A stretch of 64,000 bases of DNA from Oscillospiraceae bacterium. GTDB lineage: Bacteria > Bacillota > Clostridia > Oscillospirales > Ruminococcaceae. Below, one piece after another: positions 20,457-30,345 of this stretch; the first letter of the stretch is position 1; every line of letters begins with the position of its first letter. The position numbers and the translations under genes are program-made. The stretch spans positions 25,552 through 89,551 of the forward strand of contig WRBI01000006.1 in NCBI GenBank assembly GCA_009784625.1. Direction: 5' to 3'. The notes beneath the pieces were generated by a model. That model did not search any database and was not told the DNA's origin. It worked only from the letters and a program-made list of their open reading frames with translations.

Positions 20457-20524
20457 TCAGACAGCTGTAACCTTTTTGTCACTTCTCTGGTTTATCTAAC
20501 AGAAACGCATCGGGGGAATGTATT

Positions 20525-21469
20525 TTGAATCCAAATACCGTGCTTGAGCGGATTGTCGAAAACGTTGAACGGGTAATTGTGGACAAGCGGTACGAAATTG
20601 AGCTGACCATCATCTCACTTTTGTGCCGGGGGCATTTACTGATCGAGGATGTACCGGGTGTGGGCAAGACCAGCCTGGCCTCGGCGCTGGCCAAGTCGCT
20701 GGGCTGCTCTTTTCAGCGGATTCAGTTCACCCCGGATATTATGCCGGCCGACATCACCGGTTTTTCGGTCTTTAACCCTAAGACCGGGGATTTCGATTAC
20801 CGCCCGGGCGCCATCCTGAGCCAGATTGTGCTGGCCGACGAAATCAACCGGACTTCCCCCAAAACCCAATCCAGCTTGCTTGAAGCAATGGAGGAAAAAC
20901 AGGTGACGGTGGACGGCAAAACCTACCGGATCAAAGAACCGTTTATGGTGTTGGCCACCCAAAACCCGGTCGAATATCTGGGCACTTACCCGTTGCCCGA
21001 AGCACAGATGGACCGCTTTTTCATGCGAATCTCACTGGGGTATCCCAGCCTGACCGAGGAGATGCGGATGGTCACCCGAATGGGCGGGCAGTCCCCGCTT
21101 AAAAATCTGCGGCCGGTCGCGGCCGGGGAGGATATTGTAGCCATTCAGCAGCTGATCGAGCAGGTGCATATGGACGCCAAAGTCAACGAATACGTAGTCT
21201 CGCTGGTGCGACATACCCGCGAAAACCCGCTCGTCTCGCTGGGGGCAAGCCCGCGCGCCTCCATCAGCCTTTACAAAGCATCGCAGGCGTGGGCGCTCTA
21301 CAATGGCCGGGATTATGTCCTGCCCGATGATGTGATTCAAATGTGTGCCCATGTGATGGAGCACCGGATTGTCCTCACCCAGGAGGGCCGGCTGAAAAAA
21401 TACACCCAAAAAGACATTGTGCAGATGGCCATCGATGAGGTGGCCGCTCCCGTCGCCCGCCGGTGGTAA
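20525..21469 (+). CDS. MoxR-family AAA ATPase
   Basis: LIEDVPGVGKTSLA, RIQFTPDIMPADITG, LADEINRTSPKTQSSLLEAMEE. Confidence 0.95.
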   Translation: MNPNTVLERIVENVERVIVDKRYEIELTIISLLCRGHLLIEDVPGVGKTSLASALAKSLGCSFQRIQFTPDIMPADITGFSVFNPKTGDFDYRPGAILSQIVLADEINRTSPKTQSSLLEAMEEKQVTVDGKTYRIKEPFMVLATQNPVEYLGTYPLPEAQMDRFFMRISLGYPSLTEEMRMVTRMGGQSPLKNLRPVAAGEDIVAIQQLIEQVHMDAKVNEYVVSLVRHTRENPLVSLGASPRASISLYKASQAWALYNGRDYVLPDDVIQMCAHVMEHRIVLTQEGRLKKYTQKDIVQMAIDEVAAPVARRW

Positions 21470-21509
21470 AAGCTTTGCCGGTCGGTCATTTTCACCCCGG
21501 AGGCATTGA

Positions 21510-22706
21510 ATGCTTAAATCCAGAATCATCTTCTTTTTTGCGCTGGTCGGCGCAGCTATGCTGGCAATCGGCTACAGCGACACCCGCGCGGGGTTTACCA
21601 TTCTATATTCACTGCTGATTCTGCTTGCTTTTTGCGCACTTTCTGTCATTCTCGCGCCCGGAGTGCTCAAGGTCGAGGAGAAGATGGCAGCGTCTATTGC
21701 CTTTAAAGGCGAGCCGGTTAGCTATACGCTCACCATACACAACAGGGGACCGCTGCTCTATCCCGGGGTGGCCTGTCACTTTCACAACGCCGGACTCATG
21801 ACCATGGAGGGGTCTTTGTTTGGCGGGTGTCAGCCGTTTCGCGGGCATAGCAGGGAGTTTGTGGTCTCTTTCCCCTATCGGGGGATATACACAGTGGGGC
21901 TTGAGAAAATCACCGTCACCGATATGTTCGGGCTGTTCACCCGGACAATCGGTGGCGGAAACGCCCTGACGCTGACCGTCTACCCCGAGCGGGAGGACGG
22001 CTTTGCGCTGTCTTTGCGCAATGACCCACAGGACGCGTCCTTTCATCAGGATATCTTTAATGAAGATTACTCGACCATCGCCGACCTGCGCAAATACACC
22101 CCGGCCGACAGTCTGCGGAAAATTCACTGGAAGCTCTCGGCCAAGCGGGGTGAGCTGATCGCCAAAAACTTTCAGAGCTTTGAGCCGGATAAAACCATCC
22201 TGCTGCTTGACACGTTGAAAATTGATCTGCCCGCGCGGCCAAAAGCCGAGCTGGAGGACAAAATGGTCGCTTATATCGCCTCCAGCATTGAGTTTTGCGC
22301 GCGGTCAAAAATTCCTACCTCCCTGATTTACGGCCAGCCCGGCCTTGATGAGACGACCATCGACCCAAACGGCGAGGTGGATAGTTTTTACCCGCTGTTG
22401 GCCGGCCTTAATTTTGACCGGGCAGTTTCCTGCGTGCACCTGGTCAGCCGCCTGCCCGGCGGTTACAGCCTGATCGCCTATCTCTCAAAAATTGACGATG
22501 AGATTGCTGCGGCACTCAAAGAGGCCGTATCTTTCGACCACAAGCTGATTATCTATCTCTTTTCAAGCGCAACACAGCCGGAGAATCCACAGCAGACCTA
22601 TCTGCTTGAGAGTCTGCGCACACTTGGGGTGAGCGTAAATCTGGTTGTGGCCGGGAAGCCGGACACCGCCGCCCACTCTCCGGATGAGGAGGGCGGTGCA
22701 GCATGA
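21510..22706 (+). CDS. DUF58 domain protein
   Basis: FNEDYSTIADLRKYTPADSLRKIHWKLSAKRGELIAKNF; downstream of MoxR. Confidence 0.9.
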   Translation: MLKSRIIFFFALVGAAMLAIGYSDTRAGFTILYSLLILLAFCALSVILAPGVLKVEEKMAASIAFKGEPVSYTLTIHNRGPLLYPGVACHFHNAGLMTMEGSLFGGCQPFRGHSREFVVSFPYRGIYTVGLEKITVTDMFGLFTRTIGGGNALTLTVYPEREDGFALSLRNDPQDASFHQDIFNEDYSTIADLRKYTPADSLRKIHWKLSAKRGELIAKNFQSFEPDKTILLLDTLKIDLPARPKAELEDKMVAYIASSIEFCARSKIPTSLIYGQPGLDETTIDPNGEVDSFYPLLAGLNFDRAVSCVHLVSRLPGGYSLIAYLSKIDDEIAAALKEAVSFDHKLIIYLFSSATQPENPQQTYLLESLRTLGVSVNLVVAGKPDTAAHSPDEEGGAA

Positions 22707-25063
22707 GCACGAAGCCCATCTCACAAGGCAAACACTGGGATTTTTTGTTCTTCACTTTTGTCGGGATTTTTTACGCATGGGCACTCAGCGAGTCGGTTCT
22801 GACCGCCACCATACTCGTACTTCCCTTCTGGCAGCTCTTGTTTTACTGCGCCGTTTTTGTGGTTGTGCTGGGCTTAATCTTCTACAACCGGTACACCGCG
22901 CTCGGCGGCTTGGGTTTTCTGATTCTGGCCGGCGGCGGCGTGTTCTTTTACCTTTATACCAACGAGTTTGATGTCGCCTGGTTTGCCGCGTTTATGGCGC
23001 TGCTTGAGGATTTTTACGAGTTTGCGTTTGCGTTTGGGCCTTACCGCGACGCGTTCGCGACCCTGGCGGCCTGGGGGCTTGCCTTTCTCTTTTCTCTTGT
23101 TACCGTGCTCAACACCCGGCTGCATTATGGATTTTTCTCGCTGGTTATCATGGCGGTGGGCGTGATCGCGATGCCCATCTACATGGGTTGGGACTCATCG
23201 CCAACCGCGATCCTGGTCATGCTCTTCTGCCTGTTCGCGCTGCTGGCCAAACGGCTGTTCCTGAATGCGACACAAAGGCAGGAGGGCGAACCGCTGCCCG
23301 GCTCCTCCCGCTACGCTATGCTGTTGATCCCGCTTTGCCTGCTGATCTTTGGGGTGGGCTGGGTTCTGCCCAAGCCGGACGCCGAGACCATAGACACCAT
23401 GAACTTCCCGGATGTGGGCGGCGCGATGGACAACCTGATGCACGCAATCAGCCCGGAGCAAACACTTTCGTTTACCGATGGCGGCTCCCGTCTGGGCGGG
23501 CCGGCCAACCTCAACGACCTGGTGGTCATGATTGTGGATTCCGACGAGCGGCTGTATCTTGCCGGCGCAACCCGTGATTATTACACCGGACACTCCTGGC
23601 TGACCACCGACCGGACACAGCTCCCGCTTGACCCGGACGAAAACGGCATCTTCGGCACCGACCCAAACCCCGAAAGCCTGCGCCGGACACACGATTACCT
23701 GCGCCGGTTTTACGGCTGGCCGATCCGGCAGGCAACCATCACCACCGGGGATGTGCGTACGGACACCATCTTCACCCCGCCCGCCCACCAAACACTCAAA
23801 CTTGAGGAAGATTTGCGCGTCACCCAAAACGCTTACGGGGATTTGCGCACTTCCCGCGCGCTTTTGCGCGAGAGCAGCTACACTTTCAATTATATCGGCT
23901 GGAACCGCGAAAGCCCGTATTTTTCGAACATTCTCAGGGAGTATGGGCATATTGTGACATCCAACGTGCTGGGCGGGCGGCTGGACCACGACCGGGCGGA
24001 AATGATCGCCGAGATCGACGCTGTACTCACACAGCAACATGCCGGCATGAATGCGGACGAGCTTGCGCTATTTTTACAGCTGCCCGATACCCTGCCCGAC
24101 CGGGTGGGTGCGCTGGCCCGTGAGCTGACCGCAGACGAGCACACCACCTATGACCGGCTGCGCGCGCTCGAGCGCTACCTCGCGCGGTTCCCCTATACCC
24201 TGAACGCGCCCCAACTGCCGATGGGCGAAGATTTCGTCGACCATTTTCTGTTCACCGGCCGGGAGGGCTATTGCGTCCACTACGCCACCGCCATGGTGGT
24301 GATGGCCAGAACGCTGGGCATCCCCGCCCGGTATATCGAAGGATACATCACCCCCGAGTTCCCCGCCGCCGACGGGATGTTCTGGGTGACCAACAACCAG
24401 GCGCACGCCTGGGTTGAAGCTTACATCACCGGGTTTGGCTGGGTGCTGTTTGAGCCGACTTCAGCTTACCACATCGGAAATACACCCCCACCGGCGGGAT
24501 GGGAACCGCCCATCCCACCTGAATTGCCGGAAGAGCCGCAATCCCCGCCGGATCACAACTACGATCAGGACGATATCCCAGTCATGGCCACCCCCGAAAA
24601 CATTCCGGAAGAAGCCGGGCAGGAGAGCGGGTTCCCGTGGGGCTTGCTGTTCACACCGGTCATCCTGGCCGGCGGCGGATATCTTGCTTACATCAAGCTA
24701 ACCGCCCGCTACCGCGCCAAACAGAGCAAGCTGGAGTCGCTCCCCAACCGGGAGGCGGTGCTCGCGCTGTTTGCCGCTACCCTGGGCGCGGCCGAGGCGT
24801 CCGGGCTGCCGATCGGGGACGGCGAGACCGCGCTGGGTTACGCCGAGCGGATGCACACGCACGCGCTTTTTTTCGGGCAGGGGTCGGATCTCCGTCAGCT
24901 GGCCGGCATCTACTCAAAGGCGGCCTACAGCGCACACGAGGTAACCTCCTGGGAGCGCGCGGCCACCTTGAAAGGCCGGGACAGTGTATTAAAGCGGCTG
25001 ACCGCTTCAAGGAAAAATTTACCGCGCTATTGGCTGGATCGATACATCCTGCTGCGCTACTAA
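22703..25063 (+). CDS. Transglutaminase-like (TgpA/DUF3488-type) membrane protein
   Basis: N-terminal TM segments; GREGYCVHYATAMVVMARTLGIPARYIEGY...NNQAHAWVEAYITGFGWVLFEPT. Confidence 0.93.
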   Translation: MSTKPISQGKHWDFLFFTFVGIFYAWALSESVLTATILVLPFWQLLFYCAVFVVVLGLIFYNRYTALGGLGFLILAGGGVFFYLYTNEFDVAWFAAFMALLEDFYEFAFAFGPYRDAFATLAAWGLAFLFSLVTVLNTRLHYGFFSLVIMAVGVIAMPIYMGWDSSPTAILVMLFCLFALLAKRLFLNATQRQEGEPLPGSSRYAMLLIPLCLLIFGVGWVLPKPDAETIDTMNFPDVGGAMDNLMHAISPEQTLSFTDGGSRLGGPANLNDLVVMIVDSDERLYLAGATRDYYTGHSWLTTDRTQLPLDPDENGIFGTDPNPESLRRTHDYLRRFYGWPIRQATITTGDVRTDTIFTPPAHQTLKLEEDLRVTQNAYGDLRTSRALLRESSYTFNYIGWNRESPYFSNILREYGHIVTSNVLGGRLDHDRAEMIAEIDAVLTQQHAGMNADELALFLQLPDTLPDRVGALARELTADEHTTYDRLRALERYLARFPYTLNAPQLPMGEDFVDHFLFTGREGYCVHYATAMVVMARTLGIPARYIEGYITPEFPAADGMFWVTNNQAHAWVEAYITGFGWVLFEPTSAYHIGNTPPPAGWEPPIPPELPEEPQSPPDHNYDQDDIPVMATPENIPEEAGQESGFPWGLLFTPVILAGGGYLAYIKLTARYRAKQSKLESLPNREAVLALFAATLGAAEASGLPIGDGETALGYAERMHTHALFFGQGSDLRQLAGIYSKAAYSAHEVTSWERAATLKGRDSVLKRLTASRKNLPRYWLDRYILLRY

Positions 25064-25068
25064 AGATG

Positions 25069-25105
25069 AAAGCCCATTGCCGCGATCACGGCAATGGGCT
25101 TTGTG
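25069..25105. terminator. Bidirectional terminator between convergent genes
   Basis: AAAGCCCATTGCCG-CGATCA-CGGCAATGGGCTTT. Confidence 0.8.
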
Positions 25106-25996
25106 TTACTCAACATGCGGGTTTACGTGAATCATGCAGTGCTTGACTTTCGGGAACCGCGCTTCGATCGCGTCGTGTACGTCTTCGGCCGCTTGATGCG
25201 CTTTAAAGAGGGTTGCATTCCCGTCGCTGCTGATCTCCATATCCACATAGATTCGATCCCCGAATATCCTGGTTTTGATCAGGTCGACCCCCAACACAGC
25301 CTCCTGGGCAAGGGCAAGGGCGCGCATCTCTTCGATGGTCTCGTCGTCACAGGCTTTGTCGGTCATCCGTTTGGTCGCGTTTTGGTAGATCGAAAACGCG
25401 ACCCGCAGAATAAACAGGCAGATGATCACGCTGGCCACGCTATCCAAGATCGGGAAACCCATCCGGGCGCCAAAAATCCCGGCAAAGCTGCCGATGGAGG
25501 AAATCGCGTCCGAGCGGGAGTGCCAGGCCGAAGCCATCAGCGCAACGCTGTCAATCTTTTTGGCCGTGTTGCGGGTATACCAGTACATGCACTCTTTAAC
25601 GCCGATGCCGATCACCGCCGCCCAGAGCGCGAGCACGCCCGGAGCCTCCAAATGCTCGTAGTTCCCGGCCAATATGGTTTGCAAGCCGTTCCAGCCGATG
25701 ATCCCGCCGATGACAAACAGGATGACCGAGACCAATATCCCGGCCACGCACTCAATTCGCTCGTGGCCGTAAGGATGGTCTTTGTCCGGCTCAGGGCTGG
25801 ACATCCGCACGCTTACCAGCACAACGATCTCGCCCAGCATATCTGAAATCGAGTGAAAGGCGTCCGAAATCATGGCGGCTGAACCGGCCACCACCCCGGC
25901 GAACAGCTGGAAAGCTGATAGCAATATATTGCCGATCAGCGTTCGGCGGGTAACCCGCGTCGCGATCTGCATTCTGGATTGTTCTGTCTTCGACAT
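25106..25996 (-). CDS. Cation diffusion facilitator (CDF) family transporter
   Basis: SDAFHSISDMLGEIVVLVSVRMSSPEPDKDHPYGHERIECVA; SAWHSRSDAISS. Confidence 0.93.
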   Translation of the reverse strand: MSKTEQSRMQIATRVTRRTLIGNILLSAFQLFAGVVAGSAAMISDAFHSISDMLGEIVVLVSVRMSSPEPDKDHPYGHERIECVAGILVSVILFVIGGIIGWNGLQTILAGNYEHLEAPGVLALWAAVIGIGVKECMYWYTRNTAKKIDSVALMASAWHSRSDAISSIGSFAGIFGARMGFPILDSVASVIICLFILRVAFSIYQNATKRMTDKACDDETIEEMRALALAQEAVLGVDLIKTRIFGDRIYVDMEISSDGNATLFKAHQAAEDVHDAIEARFPKVKHCMIHVNPHVE

Positions 25997-26041
25997 ATGT
26001 TTTTCTCTCCAAGTTAATCCCCGGCATTGATTGCCGCAAAA

Positions 26042-26087
26042 ACAAAAAACACCCGCAGGAAAGATTTTACTCTGTCCCGCGGGTGTG
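26042..26087 (-). terminator. Intrinsic terminator, riboswitch expression platform
   Basis: Minus-strand ACACCCGCGGG...CCTGCGGGTGTTTTTTG. Confidence 0.75.
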
Positions 26088-26186
26088 AAATCCGCTGCCG
26101 CTTTGCGGCCCAGCCCCATGAATCTTGCCGTAGTGCAGATGCACGCACCACCAACATACCTTTAAGATTCATCGCCTGCTCAGGTT
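26071..26186 (-). ncRNA. NiCo (czcD-type) riboswitch upstream of CDF transporter
   Basis: Minus strand CCTGAGCAGGCGATGAATCTT...AAGATTCATGGGGCTGGGCCGCAAAGCGGCAGCGGATTTCACACCCGCGGGACAGAG; resembles my recollection of NiCo aptamers (CUGAGCAGGCAAUGA...GCCGGGCUGCGAAAGCGGCAACAG...UGUGGGACAG); precedes a metal exporter. Confidence 0.88.
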
Positions 26187-26204
26187 ATTATATCAACTCT
26201 TGGC

Positions 26205-26233
26205 ATTCTACCACAACCCGGGCGGAAAGTCAA
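26205..26233 (-). promoter_or_regulatory. Sigma-A promoter for riboswitch/CDF transcript
   Basis: Minus strand TTGACT-N17-TAGAAT. Confidence 0.8.
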
Positions 26234-26353
26234 GGGGTTGGCGCAACAATCGATTTCTACAGCGTTAATTTAAAAAATCTGATTATCTCGCTTGAAAAAA
26301 ACAGGCCGATGGGGTACAATTGAAGAAGATCAAAAGACAAGGAGGATCGCGCA

Positions 26354-27709
26354 ATGCCTCTAAAACTGAACACACTTTACCTGTCTGACTTTATCTCATC
26401 CCACGAACTGGATTACATGGCCCCTGCCCTTGCGTCCGCACACAAGCTGCTTGAGGACAAAACCGGCCCGGGCAATGATTTTCTCGGCTGGCTCAGCCTT
26501 GGCAACAGCAACCCGCCCGACGAGCTGGCCCGGATGAAAGAAAGCACCAGGTGGATTCAAGACAACTGTGATATACTGGTTGTTATCGGGATCGGCGGCA
26601 GTTACCTGGGCGCGAAAGCGGCACTCGATTTTCTGCGCTCACCGAACTACAACGCCCTGCCCAAATCTACCCCCGACATCATCTTTGTCGGCAACACCCT
26701 CAGCCCGGATGCGCTCAATGAATCGCTCGCGCTTTGCAAGGGCAAGCGGGTCTGCCTGAATGTCATCTCAAAATCGGGCACAACGACCGAGGCCGCTTTG
26801 GCCTTTCGTGTATTTCGCGCGCTTATGGTGGAACAATATGGCAAAGAGGGCGCGAAAGACCGGATCTTTTGCACCACCGACGCCGCCCGGGGATCGCTCA
26901 AATCACTGGCCGATACCAAGGGTTACCCGACCTTTGTTATCCCGGATGATGTGGGCGGCCGGTTCAGCCTGTTTACACCGGTCGGGCTGTTGCCGATCGC
27001 GGTGGCCGGTTGTGACATCGACGCGATTCTTTCCGCCTGTACGGCCGCGCAAAAAACATTCGCTTCCCTTGACCTTGAACAGAACCCGGCCTACAAATAC
27101 GCAGCTATCCGCAACCTTTTACACCGCAAAGGCCGGATGATCGAGGTGCTTGTCTCTTACGAGCCCGCGCTGACCATGCTGGGTGAGTGGTACAAACAAC
27201 TTTACGGCGAGAGCGAAGGCAAGGACGGCAAAGGGCTGTACCCAAGCTCGATGTGCTTCTCGACCGACTTACACTCCCTCGGCCAGTTTGTGCAAGAGGG
27301 TTCGAACATCCTGTTTGAGACGGTACTGCAAATCGCAAAGCCGCAGGCCGACTTCTTCCTCGCGCCGGACAGCGAAAACTTTGACGGGCTGAACTTTTTG
27401 GCCGACCAGAACCTTTCGGCCGTCAACCAAAAGGCGTTCCTGGGCACTCTGCTCGCTCACTTAGAGGGCGGTGTGCCGAACATGGTCATCGAGATCGACG
27501 ACCGCAGTGAGAAGTCATTTGGCGAGCTGATCTTCTTTTTCGAGAAAGCGTGCGCGGTCAGCGGTTATCTGCTCGGGGTCAACCCGTTCGATCAACCGGG
27601 CGTTGAGGCTTACAAGAAAAACATGTTCGCCCTGCTCGGCAAGCCCGGCTTTGAGTCCGCTAAAAAAGAGCTGGAAGACAAGCTGCTTAAGCTTTCCTCC
27701 GCTCAGTAA
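26354..27709 (+). CDS. pgi: Glucose-6-phosphate isomerase
   Basis: VVIGIGGSYLGAKAALDFL; VISKSGTTTEAALAFR; DDVGGRFSLFTPVGLLPIAVAG. Confidence 0.96.
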   Translation: MPLKLNTLYLSDFISSHELDYMAPALASAHKLLEDKTGPGNDFLGWLSLGNSNPPDELARMKESTRWIQDNCDILVVIGIGGSYLGAKAALDFLRSPNYNALPKSTPDIIFVGNTLSPDALNESLALCKGKRVCLNVISKSGTTTEAALAFRVFRALMVEQYGKEGAKDRIFCTTDAARGSLKSLADTKGYPTFVIPDDVGGRFSLFTPVGLLPIAVAGCDIDAILSACTAAQKTFASLDLEQNPAYKYAAIRNLLHRKGRMIEVLVSYEPALTMLGEWYKQLYGESEGKDGKGLYPSSMCFSTDLHSLGQFVQEGSNILFETVLQIAKPQADFFLAPDSENFDGLNFLADQNLSAVNQKAFLGTLLAHLEGGVPNMVIEIDDRSEKSFGELIFFFEKACAVSGYLLGVNPFDQPGVEAYKKNMFALLGKPGFESAKKELEDKLLKLSSAQ

Positions 27710-27751
27710 AAGTTACAGCTAAGCAATAAAACACAGGAAGGACTGATTGTT

Positions 27752-28177
27752 ATGGTTTCGATGATCGTGGGGAACAAAGGTTCGGGCAAGACCAAAAATC
27801 TGATCAACCAGGTTCGGGAGGCGGCAACCGTCTCTAAGGGCAATGTTGTCTGTATCGAAAAGGGGGACTCCCTGCGCTTTGATTTGAACTATCAAATCCG
27901 GCTGATCGACATTGAAGAGTACCGGATCAGCGGCCCGGCCGCCTACTATGGATTTGTCTGTGGGCTTTTGGCCGGCAACTACGACATTACCCACATTTTT
28001 GGTGACGCCACATTCAAGATTCTCTGCGGCAAAGACGCGAGGGACTTTGAAGCGCTGGCCGTTTTTGTTGAAGATTTAGCCAAGTTGACCGCATCGCTGA
28101 GCGTCAGCATTGTCCTCACCGTTTCCTGCGAGCAATCAGACCTGCCTGAGCGGGTTCACAGTTTTATTCAAAAGTAA
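27752..28177 (+). CDS. Small P-loop ATP-binding protein of unknown function
   Basis: Walker A GNKGSGKT at N-terminus. Confidence 0.7.
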   Translation: MVSMIVGNKGSGKTKNLINQVREAATVSKGNVVCIEKGDSLRFDLNYQIRLIDIEEYRISGPAAYYGFVCGLLAGNYDITHIFGDATFKILCGKDARDFEALAVFVEDLAKLTASLSVSIVLTVSCEQSDLPERVHSFIQK

Positions 28178-28189
28178 CCCGCTTTTGTC

Positions 28190-28218
28190 TTGACAAGACC
28201 ACAAGATATGCGTATAAT
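28190..28218 (+). promoter_or_regulatory. Consensus sigma-A promoter for DUF177-rpmF
   Basis: TTGACA-N17-TATAAT. Confidence 0.85.
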
Positions 28219-28250
28219 AAATAAGTTGTCCAATTCAAAGTGTTCTTGAG

Positions 28251-28781
28251 GTGTTTATGTTAGTCGATATTCGCCCCGCCCGCGAGGGTGACCCGCTTGC
28301 CTTTTTGGGGTCGGTTGATCTGCGCGGCCTCCGCCTTTGGGGAGAAGCGCCCTTTTCCGCGCCGGTAAACGTTGACGGCAGCGTTTATGTCCGGCACGGG
28401 CAGGTAGAGATTGACTACACGGTCGGCTACACACGCTCCGGCCACTGCGCCAGATGTATGGCAGAGACCGCACAAAGCGGAAGTTTGCGCTTTAACCATC
28501 CGGTCAAAGAAATTGCGGATGAGACGGGTTTTGAGGATATCATTCCGGCGCCCGGCGGGCTGTTGAATATGACCGAGCTTGCGGGCGCCGACCTTTTGCT
28601 TACGTTCGTAAGCCCTTTGCTCTGTCGGGAAGATTGCCGCGGCCTTTGTTGTCAGTGCGGTGTCGACTTGAATTACGCTGATTGCGACTGTGCGGGACTT
28701 CCGCCTATGTCGCCGAATAAAGTCAAGATTATAATAAAGGAGGTGCCGGCAAATGGCGGTTCCAAAGACGAAAACAAGTAA
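28251..28781 (+). CDS. YceD/DUF177 family protein
   Basis: Upstream of and overlapping rpm[21 protein letters not shown]-terminal motif. Confidence 0.88.
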   Translation: MFMLVDIRPAREGDPLAFLGSVDLRGLRLWGEAPFSAPVNVDGSVYVRHGQVEIDYTVGYTRSGHCARCMAETAQSGSLRFNHPVKEIADETGFEDIIPAPGGLLNMTELAGADLLLTFVSPLLCREDCRGLCCQCGVDLNYADCDCAGLPPMSPNKVKIIIKEVPANGGSKDENK

Positions 28782-28947
28782 GTCGCGCAAAAATATGAGA
28801 CGCTCGAATGTCTGGAAGATTGCGGCCCCCGCCCTTTCAAAATGTACACAGTGCGGCTCGTTGAAGACCCCCCATCGGGTATGCTCTGAATGCGGATACT
28901 ACAAGGGCAGACAAGTTGTTAAAACAGCAACCGAAGACGCCGAATAG
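28753..28947 (+). CDS. rpmF: 50S ribosomal protein L32
   Basis: [56 protein letters not shown]. Confidence 0.97.
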   Translation: MAVPKTKTSKSRKNMRRSNVWKIAAPALSKCTQCGSLKTPHRVCSECGYYKGRQVVKTATEDAE

Positions 28948-28958
28948 TCGCAGTATTG

Positions 28959-29000
28959 TAGCAATTTGATTTAGCGCAAAGGCGCTCGGTCAAGTTGCTA
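28959..29000 (+). other. Intergenic stem-loop after rpmF
   Basis: TAGCAA/TTGCTA, TTGA/TCAA, AGCGC/GCGCT nested around AAAG loop. Confidence 0.5.
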
Positions 29001-29022
29001 TAATATTAAGGAGGCCAAAGTT

Positions 29023-30330
29023 TTGGGCGTTGTGATTACCGGGGTTGAGGGCGGCTCAATCGCGCATAAGCTGGGGATTCTTCCCGGCTGGGTGCTTGAG
29101 CAGATCGGCGGCCGGATGATCGAGGATGTGCTTGACTACCGGTTTTACATGGCCGCGCAAAATCTGACCCTTACCCTGCGCCCGCCCGGCGAGAGGGCGC
29201 GGTCGTTCACTCTGACCAAAGATGAGTACCAGGACTTGGGGCTTTCCTTTCCCACTTATCTGATGGACGAGCAAAAGCGCTGCAAAAACCGGTGTGTCTT
29301 TTGCTTTGTCGATCAGATGCCGGCGGGGATGCGGGAAAGCCTTTACTTCAAAGACGACGATGCGCGGATGTCCTTTCTGTTCGGGAACTACATCACGCTG
29401 ACCAACCTCAGAGAACGGGACATTGAGCGGATCATCGCCATGCGGCTGAGCCCGATCAACATATCGGTTCATACAACCAACCCTGATTTGCGGGTCAAAA
29501 TGATGGGGCACCCGAAATCCGGCCAAGTACTGGGCTGGCTGAAGCGGCTGGCCGGCGTCGGAACCCGGCTGAACACACAGCTGGTCGTCTGCCCGGGGTT
29601 CAACGATGGCGATGAGCTTGCGCGCAGCCTGCGGGATTTGACCGCGCTTGCGCCCACTGTGCAGAGCATCGCGATTGTGCCGGTCGGGCTGACCGCGCAC
29701 CGGACGGGACTGACTGAGCTTCGGCCATTCAGCGAAACTGAAGCGGCTGCCACTCTTGATACGATAGACACTTTCGGGGAAGCGATGCAACGCCAACATG
29801 GCCAGCGAATCTGTTACGCGTCCGATGAGTTTTATCTGTTGACCGGGCGCACAATGCCGGACGCCAGCTATTATGGGGCATTCGATCAGCTCGAAAACGG
29901 GGTGGGGATGTCCGCCTTGCTGGCCGACGAGTTCATACAGGCGCTCGAAGACGCGCCTTACATCGAAACCCCGCGCAAGGTGAGCATTGCCACCGGCGCT
30001 GCCGCCGCCCCGCTGATCCAAAACCTGATTGGCCGCGCACGTGATTGTCTGCCCAATCTAAAAGCAGACGTTTACCCAATCGTCAACCACTATTTCGGAC
30101 AGACGATCACAGTGGCCGGGCTGGTCACCGGCACCGACCTGATCGCACAGCTGTCAGGCAAAGAGCTGGGTGATGCGCTGCTGATCCCCGACAGTATGCT
30201 CCGGCATGACGGGGACTTGTTTCTGGATGACCTCTCGCCCGAAGACGTGAGCAGTGCGCTCGGCCTGCCGGTTATCCCGGTAGAAGTCAACGGCCAGGCC
30301 TTGCTTGATACATTAATTGGAAATCAATGA
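29023..30330 (+). CDS. DUF512 / radical-SAM-like protein with N-terminal PDZ-like domain
   Basis: N-terminal GSIAHKLGILPGWVLEQIGG; CKNRCVFCF cluster motif; upstream of der. Confidence 0.88.
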   Translation: MGVVITGVEGGSIAHKLGILPGWVLEQIGGRMIEDVLDYRFYMAAQNLTLTLRPPGERARSFTLTKDEYQDLGLSFPTYLMDEQKRCKNRCVFCFVDQMPAGMRESLYFKDDDARMSFLFGNYITLTNLRERDIERIIAMRLSPINISVHTTNPDLRVKMMGHPKSGQVLGWLKRLAGVGTRLNTQLVVCPGFNDGDELARSLRDLTALAPTVQSIAIVPVGLTAHRTGLTELRPFSETEAAATLDTIDTFGEAMQRQHGQRICYASDEFYLLTGRTMPDASYYGAFDQLENGVGMSALLADEFIQALEDAPYIETPRKVSIATGAAAAPLIQNLIGRARDCLPNLKADVYPIVNHYFGQTITVAGLVTGTDLIAQLSGKELGDALLIPDSMLRHDGDLFLDDLSPEDVSSALGLPVIPVEVNGQALLDTLIGNQ

Positions 30331-30345
30331 CTTGGAGGATATAAC

